Assembly: GCA_024277835.1 (NCBI GenBank)
Contig: JAJRUK010000031.1
Span: forward strand, 1 to 6,456
Direction: 5' to 3'
From: Planctomycetota bacterium
Lineage (GTDB): Bacteria > Planctomycetota > Phycisphaerae > UBA1845
Length of the DNA: 6,456 nt
Shown here: in pieces, positions 1 through 5,978 of the stretch
How the letters are laid out: every line of letters starts with the position of its first letter
How positions within the stretch are numbered: position 1 is the first letter of the stretch
Translations under genes and position numbers: made by a program
Notes under the pieces: model-generated
The model's input: the letters and a program-made list of their open reading frames with translations, nothing else
Database searches by the model: none
What the model was told of the DNA's origin: nothing

Positions 1-229
1 CCGGGAGCCTTCCCTCGACGGGCGATACGCGGTCTTCCGCAATCAGCGCGGTCAGGTCCAACCCGATCCCCGCCAACAGCTCGCCAAGTCGGGCTGAACT
101 TTCAAAAATCGGAGCACGAAGCAAAACACGGCAGCGCACGTTCGGACGAGCGAGAAGCTCCGCGAGCAAGTAGTGCCCGAGAAACCCGGTCGCGCCGGTT
201 AAGAAGATTTCGGTCGGTTCACGGATCAT
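1..229 (-). CDS. Extended SDR, thioester reductase/NAD(P)-binding-4-like (N-terminus only)
   Basis: Only the first 76 residues lie in the window; the gene continues past the left edge. The product begins MIREPTEIFLTGATGFLGHY. It shows the Rossmann nucleotide-binding motif TGATGFLG (residues 11-18), a following helix, and a second strand ending in VLLR (36-39). Next comes an RL..LL segment and an RVSPVEGRL stretch near residues 67-75. This order is typical of extended SDRs of the male-sterility/thioester-reductase type, which reduce acyl thioesters or modify sugars with NAD(P)H in the cytosol. The ATG overlaps the TGA of the upstream radical SAM gene in an ATGA arrangement, with GAGG (240-237) seven bases upstream as ribosome binding site. 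It is the last visible gene of the minus-strand operon. The substrate is unknown. Without the C-terminal part an ordinary sugar epimerase cannot be excluded, though the EGRL region favours the thioester-reductase branch. Confidence 0.8.
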   Translation of the reverse strand, partial: MIREPTEIFLTGATGFLGHYLLAELLARPNVRCRVLLRAPIFESSARLGELLAGIGLDLTALIAEDRVSPVEGRLP

Positions 230-2493
230 GCGTTCACCTCGCGCGTTTGTGTTTCTATTCTCCGATTGGTTGGATGGTGATTCGGTTGCGATTCGATAGA
301 GACTGAAACCAATGCACCATTACACGACGAGCCAGCTCCGGCGGTGCATCCGAAGCAGTGGCTCGCCGTGTTGATCTCTCGACGCCGAAGCAACGCGGCA
401 TCGAGATTGCGGATGTGGTCGGGCAGACCGTGCGTGAGCGGGCGGTCTGTGACCTGGTTAAAATCGCAGTCGAAAAGACGCCCGTCGTATCCGACCGAAA
501 GCGTTCGCCGACACATCATCCCGTCTGTTGCGTCCGGGTTGAACTCGCCGACGAGTTTTGTCATGTATTTCGACCACTGTCCTTCGCGCTTCAGGAAATG
601 CTCGAAGCGGTTGATTGGCATGTTGTTCATCACGAAGAGTCGATCGAACACGATGCCGTAGCGGTCGAACAACTCTCGCTTGTAGCGCTGTTCCAACGCG
701 TGCTGTGATCCGCCGAGGTCGGTTCCTGTCGGATTGAAAACAAGGTTCAGCGTCAAACCGGTTTCGGGTTTGGCGTAACCCAGTTCGTTGAGTTTTTGCA
801 GGGCGGCGATGCTTTTTGCGAACGTACCTCGGCCTCGCTGAGCGTCGGCGACGTCCGCGTCGTCGGAGGGCAGTGAGGCTGTCACATGAATTCCGTTCTC
901 CGCCAAGAACTCCGGTAAGTCTTCTTGGCCCGGTTCGAAGAATATTGTCAAGTTGCATCGATCAACGACCCGGCAACCCATTTGAGAAGCTTCGCGCGCG
1001 AGGTATCGAAAATGGGGGTTCAGCTCTGGAGCGCCGCCGGTGATGTCGAGCGTTTCGATGTCGAAGCGGCGAATCGCACTTAGAACATGGTCCACCGTCT
1101 CGCGCGTCATCTCCTCAGTTCGATTCGGACCCGCGTTGACGTGGCAATGGTTGCAAGCCTGGTTGCATCGCCAACCGAGGTTCACCATCAGCGTGGAAAG
1201 ACCGAGCGCTCGAAGCTTCATCGGTCTTCGACTTGTCGCGTGACCGGCGAAGCAGCGTCCGCCGATGTTTTCGAGCGCCTGATGTGGGAGTTCGGCGGTT
1301 CCACGATCGTCGAGGGATTTTCCTGACTGGCTGCGTTCGACGATGGAGTTCGCAGCCACTTTTTCGTAGTGTATCTCGTTTCCGCCAAAGAGCGTTTCCA
1401 ACGCGACCCAAAACGCGGCGAGCCACGCTTCACTCGCGGTAGCGGGACCGGTTTCGAGATCGTTCAACCAGAATTGCGACCATGCGCTCCGCCGCCACGA
1501 CCGATACGTCGCTCTTGCATCCTCGCCGACTTTTCCCGGTTGCGGTCGGGGCAGTCCAAAAGCGACGTCACTCTTGAGGAACTGAATCTCCGATTCCGCC
1601 CCGGCGCAAAGGCAATGCGAGAGCACGACACGTCGCGACGGCACATGGTAGACGATCGAAACCGCAACAAGAGAGCCTGCCTGAAGCACAGACGCATTCG
1701 TCGGGAAGATCAATTGAACAAAGTCGTCATCGAGCTTCTTGACTAGACGCGGGCGCTCGGCGACGGCGAAACCTCCGCGTTGGGCGTAGGCGATTTCCGC
1801 TCGCCACTCGTCGCTGGAAATGATGTCGCGGACGATGGCGGCGTGTTTCTCACTTAACGGCACTGTAGAAGCTGGCGTCGTCGCCACCATCATATCGCGC
1901 GGTCGCGCGGGGTCTGGATGATCAAAAAACGGGCTACCCCATTTGCACTCAGAGCATCCCGAGCAAAAGTAGAGACGCTGCAACGCCCAGTAGTACCCCT
2001 CGCGCCATCGGCGACTCGCCTCGTGTTCGCCGAGGAGAGACTGCTCTTGAGCGAAACGATCCCAGAGCGCGATCTTGTGCTCGATGATGCGCCGACTTGC
2101 GCGGTCACCGTCTTGACCCTCTTGCGACTTGGGGGCAGCCATCGGGCCATCGAGATGTCGAACGAGCGGGTTCACGCCGGGGCCGGCGTGCATCGGATGC
2201 GCGTAGAGCGTTCGATCTGCCCGCCGATCGAACAAGCAAACCACCGACGCAATTGCGCCGTCTTCGACTGGCCCGCCCGTGACCGCAAACATCAATCGGA
2301 CGAGAACATCGGAAATATCTTTGTACACGATCGGCTGCGGATCAATCTTCAACCCTTGGCGATCAAGAACGAAACGAAGCGACGACATCGGTTTGCTATT
2401 GAGCACCGACGACGTAACGTCCGCCGCCTTGGGTTTGTGTCTCTCAAGGATCGGCAGCGCATAGAGAGCGAGGTCTTCATAAGTGTCGTGCAT
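226..2493 (-). CDS. Radical SAM enzyme, ArsS/DUF3641 type, fused to a duplicated unknown N-terminal module
   Basis: The product is 755 residues. From about residue 400 onward it is an ArsS-family radical SAM protein (arsenosugar biosynthesis/Cys-rich domain family). It has the cluster motif CNQACNHC (C443, C447, C450) followed by HVNAGPNRTE, a TGGAPE motif (485-490), and the C-terminal cysteine domain with C661, C676 and CFGCTAGAGSSC (C713, C716, C724). Known ArsS proteins attach a 5'-deoxyadenosyl group from SAM to dimethylarsenite; relatives of the same family modify peptides. They are about 330-370 residues long, so the first ~400 residues here are extra. That part I do not recognise. It looks like two diverged copies of one domain (about 40-185 and 245-375), the first with an added CSGCSEC motif (177-183). 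The start is ATG 2493, which shares one base with the upstream stop (TAATG) and has AAAGG eight bases upstream. The frame stays open to 2670 only inside the cytochrome gene. No ArsM is visible, so the substrate remains open. Confidence 0.9.
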   Translation of the reverse strand: MHDTYEDLALYALPILERHKPKAADVTSSVLNSKPMSSLRFVLDRQGLKIDPQPIVYKDISDVLVRLMFAVTGGPVEDGAIASVVCLFDRRADRTLYAHPMHAGPGVNPLVRHLDGPMAAPKSQEGQDGDRASRRIIEHKIALWDRFAQEQSLLGEHEASRRWREGYYWALQRLYFCSGCSECKWGSPFFDHPDPARPRDMMVATTPASTVPLSEKHAAIVRDIISSDEWRAEIAYAQRGGFAVAERPRLVKKLDDDFVQLIFPTNASVLQAGSLVAVSIVYHVPSRRVVLSHCLCAGAESEIQFLKSDVAFGLPRPQPGKVGEDARATYRSWRRSAWSQFWLNDLETGPATASEAWLAAFWVALETLFGGNEIHYEKVAANSIVERSQSGKSLDDRGTAELPHQALENIGGRCFAGHATSRRPMKLRALGLSTLMVNLGWRCNQACNHCHVNAGPNRTEEMTRETVDHVLSAIRRFDIETLDITGGAPELNPHFRYLAREASQMGCRVVDRCNLTIFFEPGQEDLPEFLAENGIHVTASLPSDDADVADAQRGRGTFAKSIAALQKLNELGYAKPETGLTLNLVFNPTGTDLGGSQHALEQRYKRELFDRYGIVFDRLFVMNNMPINRFEHFLKREGQWSKYMTKLVGEFNPDATDGMMCRRTLSVGYDGRLFDCDFNQVTDRPLTHGLPDHIRNLDAALLRRREINTASHCFGCTAGAGSSCNGALVSVSIESQPNHHPTNRRIETQTREVNA

Positions 2494-3140
2494 TAGGGTT
2501 GCCTTTCGTGTGCGTTTTGCACGGCATGAATGTCGAGACTCTGCAGGTACGTAATCACTAACCACATCTGTTCGCGCGTAAACTTGTCGCCGAACGCGGG
2601 CATTGCCCTTGTTTTTTCGTCCGGATACTGAACGACATCGCCAGCGCCATCGCGAATCACGCGGAACCACTTACGCGGTGCGCCGCGATGAAGCGTGGCG
2701 GCGAAGCGTTTTCCAAACGTCTTGAAGTCTGTCGCCGGATGGTCGGGGAGCGTGGCAGGCCCCTGCCCTCGCGCGTCATCACCGTGACATCGGGCACAAT
2801 GAAGTTTGTACAGAACCGCCCCGCGGCTTACCGCCTGTGGGTCGTTGTGTGCGTCAAACGGGTTGCGGGTCATGCTAAGGGTGCTATCGGTGCGAATGAT
2901 CGCCTCGGGCGTCGCGTCGCGCTCACTAGCCATCCAATTGACAAAGGCCCTTTGTCCATCACCGTTTGAAGCGTTCAGGAATCGAACGTACTCATCCTGA
3001 TCTCGTGGATCGATGGCGCGCCGCAACGGTTGTGGTCCCGCACAGCTTCCGAGTAGAAGCGTAGACGAGACGATCGCCACGATCCACATGAAACTCGCAC
3101 GATAAGAGAGTGTTAATCTGATTTCATTCTTGCGGCGCAT
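2493..3140 (-). CDS. Lipoprotein cytochrome c, class I, single haem
   Basis: The product is 215 residues. The N-terminus is a lipoprotein signal peptide: basic MRRK, a hydrophobic stretch at 17-30, and lipobox LGSC with the acylated Cys at 33. The next residue is Ala rather than Asp, which suggests outer-membrane sorting in a Gram-negative cell. After about 70 residues of unassigned linker comes a class I cytochrome c domain: haem-attachment CARCH (115-119), a GQGPATLPDHPATDF segment, the probable distal Met ligand M180 in AMPAF, and a C-terminal helix QMWLVITYLQSL. It should carry electrons outside the inner membrane. ATG 3140 has GGAG seven bases upstream and directly precedes the signal peptide; the frame remains open to 3290, but only as antiparallel noise within the upstream gene. 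It overlaps the VOC gene by 17 bases and the radical SAM gene by one. Because it is exported, it cannot directly reduce the cytosolic radical SAM cluster. Confidence 0.9.
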   Translation of the reverse strand: MRRKNEIRLTLSYRASFMWIVAIVSSTLLLGSCAGPQPLRRAIDPRDQDEYVRFLNASNGDGQRAFVNWMASERDATPEAIIRTDSTLSMTRNPFDAHNDPQAVSRGAVLYKLHCARCHGDDARGQGPATLPDHPATDFKTFGKRFAATLHRGAPRKWFRVIRDGAGDVVQYPDEKTRAMPAFGDKFTREQMWLVITYLQSLDIHAVQNAHERQP

Positions 3141-3618
3141 CGGCACACTCCAATGGTGAGGTTGCCTCGGCGCACATTGCGGAGGAACACACAAGTTTAC
3201 ACGCGGCCACATATTCCGACGCAAATTCGGGGGGAAAGACTTCCAGCATGTATTCATTCTCGATCCAGAACTCGATGACACGAAAGACACGTCTGCGATG
3301 GATTTCGGCGCGCCATCCGTAGGCGCGGGCGATCTCCATTGCGCGTTCGGGGCTGACGGACACGCTGATCGCTGTGTGCGACCCGGTGAATCGCGCTGGC
3401 GCGTCGCTGTCGGTCAATTCGCATGGTTTTTCTGGTTCACCTGGGCGAAGCTCGATTTCCTTTCTATACAGCTCAATCAGCGATCCGGGCTGCCCGAATG
3501 TTACGAAATAGCAACCGGGGTGAAGAAAATCGAACGTTACCCCTTCAAGAAGCTCCGCCAGTGCTTGCGCGACTCGCTTCGGGTCTCGAACAGGAATCGA
3601 CGTGTGGAGGATTTGCAT
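3124..3618 (-). CDS. Glyoxalase/VOC-fold protein with Cys-rich C-terminal tail
   Basis: The product is 164 residues and the first gene of the minus-strand operon. Two beta-alpha-beta-beta-beta modules are visible: residues 2-56 (ILHTSIPV ... SLIELYRKE) and 79-133 (GSHTAISVSV ... EYMLEVFPPEF). Each opens with a histidine strand and closes with a glutamate strand. H5, E49, H81 and E126 match the four metal-ligand positions of glyoxalase-I-like VOC enzymes, which hold a divalent metal. A tail carries C140, C144, C149 and C158. I chose ATG 3618 over GTG 3627 because GGAAGG (3633-3628) lies eight bases before the ATG but directly abuts the GTG. The family spans lyases, dioxygenases, resistance proteins and the ArsI C-As lyases. 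The vicinal Cys pair typical of ArsI is absent, so a specific reaction cannot be named. Sequence similarity to any one subfamily was judged by eye only. Confidence 0.75.
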   Translation of the reverse strand: MQILHTSIPVRDPKRVAQALAELLEGVTFDFLHPGCYFVTFGQPGSLIELYRKEIELRPGEPEKPCELTDSDAPARFTGSHTAISVSVSPERAMEIARAYGWRAEIHRRRVFRVIEFWIENEYMLEVFPPEFASEYVAACKLVCSSAMCAEATSPLECADAPQE

Positions 3619-3627
3619 TGGCTGCAC

Positions 3628-3633
3628 CTTCCA
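3628..3633 (-). promoter_or_regulatory. Shine-Dalgarno site deciding the VOC start
   Basis: The minus strand reads GGAAGG, eight bases before ATG 3618. The alternative GTG at 3627 would begin immediately after this site with no spacer, so the ATG is the likelier start and the product is three residues shorter than the longest frame. Confidence 0.65.
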
Positions 3634-3681
3634 ATTTGCAAGTCATGTCTCCGTCGCCTCGAGCGAACATCCGCGAGGCAC

Positions 3682-3709
3682 ATTTAAAGCGTACCCCAGA
3701 ACTTGTCGA
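3682..3709 (-). promoter_or_regulatory. Candidate sigma-70-type promoter for the minus-strand operon
   Basis: The minus strand reads TCGACA (3709-3704; five of six matches to TTGACA), a 16-base spacer, then TTAAAT (3687-3682; four of six matches to TATAAT). Transcription would start near 3675 and leave a leader of about 57 bases before ATG 3618. It is the best match seen in the divergent region, but in bacteria of unknown lineage such matches are weak evidence. Confidence 0.4.
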
Positions 3710-3720
3710 AGTCGTGAAAA

Positions 3721-3737
3721 ACTGCAAAAGTTGCAGT
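3721..3737. promoter_or_regulatory. Perfect 7+3+7 palindrome, candidate shared operator
   Basis: ACTGCAA, spacer AAG, TTGCAGT forms an exact inverted repeat between two divergent transcription units. It sits 11 bases upstream of the candidate -35 of the minus-strand operon and three bases upstream of the candidate -35 of the kinase gene. A dimeric regulator bound here could contact both promoters. The Fis-type response regulator encoded at 5292-5936 is the obvious candidate, by position only. A related half-site (TTGCAAGT) occurs at 3636-3643. Confidence 0.5.
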
Positions 3738-3740
3738 GGA

Positions 3741-3770
3741 TTCCCATTGCTCGCGTGGTCATGTTACGAT
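3741..3770 (+). promoter_or_regulatory. Candidate extended -10 promoter for the two-component genes
   Basis: TTCCCA (3741-3746, four of six to the -35 consensus) is followed after 18 bases by TACGAT (3765-3770, four of six to the -10 consensus). The latter is preceded by TGT, an extended -10 element. Transcription would start near 3777, about 22 bases before the chosen kinase ATG at 3799. Confidence 0.35.
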
Positions 3771-3798
3771 GCTGACGCGATCACTATTGGAGATGCTG

Positions 3799-5295
3799 AT
3801 GACTCTCGCGAAAAGAATGACTCTCAAGATAACCGCGCTTGTGGCGGCGCTCGTTCTCGTCGCTGCGTCGGCAGCGTGGGGTCTTCTCGCGGCACGCACA
3901 TCGGTGCGTATCGCTTTGGATGAGTACGTCGAGTTGCGAATGATCCTCAACCTTGAGGAACACCTCATGGTCGCACGGGGCATGCTCGACACCGAAACGA
4001 CGCCGGCAGCCGCGAACGCAGAGCTATCAGCGGCGATGAGCGAGTTGCAGAACTTCATCGGTTTTCAAGATCAACAGCACAGAGACATCGCTCCTCACGA
4101 AGACGAGGAGGACAGGTATCTCGAAACGTTCGAGACGGACGTGCGCAAGGTGATGGCACTTCTGGCGACCCAATCCGGTGCGTCCGATTTAGCGGAGGCG
4201 CTGGCAGGTTTGGAGGCAGCGCAGGTACAACTCAAACATCTCGCCACCGAAATGGACGAGACGATCGCTTCTTCGCAAGTCGAATCAAGCCGTACACTCC
4301 GGTTAACGCTGATCGCGCTGGCGCTCGTCTCGTTTGCCATGGTCGTCGCGACCGTACTCGTCAATATCGCGTTGTATCGCAGTGTGGTCATACCGATACG
4401 CCGTCTTCGCGATACCGCAAAATCCATCGCGTCTGGTCGGTTCAACGAACGTCTGCCACTTACGAGCGACGACGAGTTCGGACAACTCGCCAGAGATTTT
4501 AATCAAATGGCGTTGGAGCTTGACGACCTGTATCGCGATTTGGAGCTGCGCGTTCGGGAAAAGAGTCGAGAGCTTGTTCGTTCGGAGCGACTCGCCGGGG
4601 TGGGGTATCTTGCTGCGGGCGTTGCGCACGAGATCAACAATCCGCTCAATATTATCTCAGGGCATGCTGAACTGACGCTACGGCGGTTTCGTAAAGTAGA
4701 TAGTGGACCGAACACGCAAGCGACGGAACAGGCGTTGCGCATTATTCGCGACGAATCGTTTCGATGTAAAGAGATCATCGAAAAACTCTTGTCACTGTCT
4801 TCCGGTGGAGATGTCGAGCGAGAACGTGTCTCTCTCGATCAGATCGTCGATGACGTTGCTACGATGCTTGCGTCGCTAAAGCAATACCGAGGTCGCAAGG
4901 TGCGGGTCGAGTTTGACCCCGGATCAAACGTCTTGGGCAATGAAACGGAACTCAGGCAAGTCGTGCTCAATCTTGCCATCAACGCTTTGGAAGCGGTCGA
5001 ACCAGACGTCGGCGAAGTCTCGTTTCAAGGCAGGCGCTACAACAGTACAATCGAGCTTGTTGTTTCGGACAATGGGCAGGGCATGACGCCCGACGTGCGA
5101 GAGCATGTGTTCGATCCGTTCTATACACAACGGTCGGCGTCAAAGAAGCGCGGCCTTGGGCTTGGGCTGTCGATCACGCACGCTATTGTCGAATCGCATG
5201 GCGGGCGAATCACCGCGCAGAGCGATGGTCCAACGCGTGGGAGTTGTTTCACGGTCGAGCTTCCAGCATTTCAGGAGGAGAAAGACAAGACTTGA
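3799..5295 (+). CDS. Membrane sensor histidine kinase (HAMP, HisKA, HATPase)
   Basis: The product is 498 residues. TM1 spans about 11-32 and TM2 166-193. Between them is a mostly helical periplasmic domain of ~133 residues, with an acidic, His-containing stretch (HRDIAPHEDEEDRY) near residues 94-107. A HAMP domain (about 194-246) and signal helix lead to the HisKA H-box AAGVAHEINNPLNII with phosphoacceptor H277. The ATPase domain shows the N-box NLAINALEA (N395), SDNGQGM (D424), FDPFYT (438-443) and GLGLGLS (452-458), so all catalytic boxes are intact. It should autophosphorylate and pass phosphate to the regulator encoded immediately downstream. ATG 3799 is preferred because GGAG (3789-3792) lies six bases upstream; in-frame ATGs at 3769 and 3793 and a GTG at 3736 are less well placed. 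The periplasmic domain has no cysteines, so thiol-based arsenite sensing is unlikely there. The signal is unknown. Confidence 0.93.
   Translation: MTLAKRMTLKITALVAALVLVAASAAWGLLAARTSVRIALDEYVELRMILNLEEHLMVARGMLDTETTPAAANAELSAAMSELQNFIGFQDQQHRDIAPHEDEEDRYLETFETDVRKVMALLATQSGASDLAEALAGLEAAQVQLKHLATEMDETIASSQVESSRTLRLTLIALALVSFAMVVATVLVNIALYRSVVIPIRRLRDTAKSIASGRFNERLPLTSDDEFGQLARDFNQMALELDDLYRDLELRVREKSRELVRSERLAGVGYLAAGVAHEINNPLNIISGHAELTLRRFRKVDSGPNTQATEQALRIIRDESFRCKEIIEKLLSLSSGGDVERERVSLDQIVDDVATMLASLKQYRGRKVRVEFDPGSNVLGNETELRQVVLNLAINALEAVEPDVGEVSFQGRRYNSTIELVVSDNGQGMTPDVREHVFDPFYTQRSASKKRGLGLGLSITHAIVESHGGRITAQSDGPTRGSCFTVELPAFQEEKDKT
5273..5280 (+). promoter_or_regulatory. Shine-Dalgarno site for the TTG-initiated response regulator
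   Basis: AGGAGGAG lies inside the 3' end of the kinase gene, 11 bases before TTG 5292. The spacing is somewhat long, but no in-frame ATG exists upstream of the receiver domain. The nearby ATG at 5300 is in another frame. Confidence 0.55.
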
Positions 5296-5936
5296 CCCAA
5301 TGTCTCAAGCCAACCGAGGAGACGACCGTACTGATTGTCGAGGATGAATCGCGCCTTCGCGATGTTCTTGTGTCGAGCGTCGAAGAGTGCGGGTTTCTTG
5401 CAAGAGCGGCGCGTGCCGCAGAGGACGCAATCGCGATGATGGAACAGGATCCATGCGATATTGTCATGCTTGATCTAAATCTTCCCGGCATGGACGGACT
5501 TCGCTGCTTTGAAATCATCCGCGAACGCTGGCCGGCGACGTCCGCTTTGATTCTCACCGGATTCGGAACCGTTGAAGCGGCGCAGAGAGCGATTCGACTG
5601 GGCGTTGTGGAGTTTCTAACCAAGCCCGCGTCGTTAGGTGACATCGAACTGGCACTCCACCGAGCCTGGCGCATGCGATTTGAAGTGCCCAAGAAACACT
5701 CCGAAGATCAACCCCAAGAGCAGCCCGAGCACATTCCACCGATCTCAACAGAGGAAACCGCAGGCGTCACTCAACGCGATGAACCTCAAACGATGCAGGA
5801 AATCGAATACGAGTGCATTATGGCAGCCTTGGAACGACACGGCGGCAACCGGACGGCAGCAGCCAAGGAACTGGGCATGAGCGCCCGCAAGCTTTATTAC
5901 CGGTTGAGCGAATACAAAGACACCCGACGCGAATAG
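5292..5936 (+). CDS. Response regulator, receiver plus Fis-type HTH (no AAA+ domain)
   Basis: The product is about 214 residues. The receiver domain has the acidic pocket VEDE (16-19), phosphoacceptor D61 in VMLDLNLPGMDG, the switch residue T89 in LILTGFG, and the conserved K111 in FLTKPAS. A linker rich in Glu, Pro and Gln (about 135-167) leads to a Fis-type helix-turn-helix at 168-208, with the signature GGNRTAAAKELGMSARKLYYRL. The architecture resembles RegA/PrrA/ActR-type regulators. It lacks the sigma-54-activating AAA+ module of NtrC, so it should act as a direct activator or repressor of ordinary promoters. The start is inferred as TTG 5292, overlapping the kinase stop in a TTGA arrangement; the frame is also open from TTG 5244. 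Pairing with the upstream kinase is clear from adjacency. Its targets probably include the divergent operon, by inference from the shared intergenic region. Confidence 0.9.
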   Translation: MTQCLKPTEETTVLIVEDESRLRDVLVSSVEECGFLARAARAAEDAIAMMEQDPCDIVMLDLNLPGMDGLRCFEIIRERWPATSALILTGFGTVEAAQRAIRLGVVEFLTKPASLGDIELALHRAWRMRFEVPKKHSEDQPQEQPEHIPPISTEETAGVTQRDEPQTMQEIEYECIMAALERHGGNRTAAAKELGMSARKLYYRLSEYKDTRRE

Positions 5937-5978
5937 CGATTCCGAATCTAGACCGCCAATCGCCTGATCGCTCAGCTA

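Noticed and set aside
1918..2496. Long plus-strand open frame (192 codons) antisense to the radical SAM gene
   Set aside because: It lies wholly opposite a well-supported gene, has no recognisable domain and no good ribosome binding site, and is expected from the codon usage of the opposite strand.
2494..2670. N-terminal extension of the radical SAM frame to 2670
   Set aside because: The extra 59 residues overlap the conserved cytochrome c C-terminus in another frame, are Arg-rich noise, and ATG 2493 has a TAATG overlap and AAAGG site.
3141..3290. N-terminal extension of the cytochrome frame to 3290
   Set aside because: It would place 50 residues before an obvious signal peptide and overlap the VOC gene; ATG 3140 has a proper GGAG site.
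3124..3618. Calling the VOC protein ArsI (C-As lyase)
   Set aside because: The vicinal cysteine pair of ArsI is absent and the ligand pattern looks like a general four-ligand VOC protein; context alone is insufficient.
3737..3750. Sigma-54-like -24/-12 element (TGG...TTGC)
   Set aside because: GG and GC are separated by nine bases instead of the required ten, and the regulator lacks an AAA+ domain.
5936..5963. Possible terminator after the response regulator (GCGATT ... AATCGC)
   Set aside because: A six-base stem with a 16-base loop and no T-run is too weak to call a terminator.
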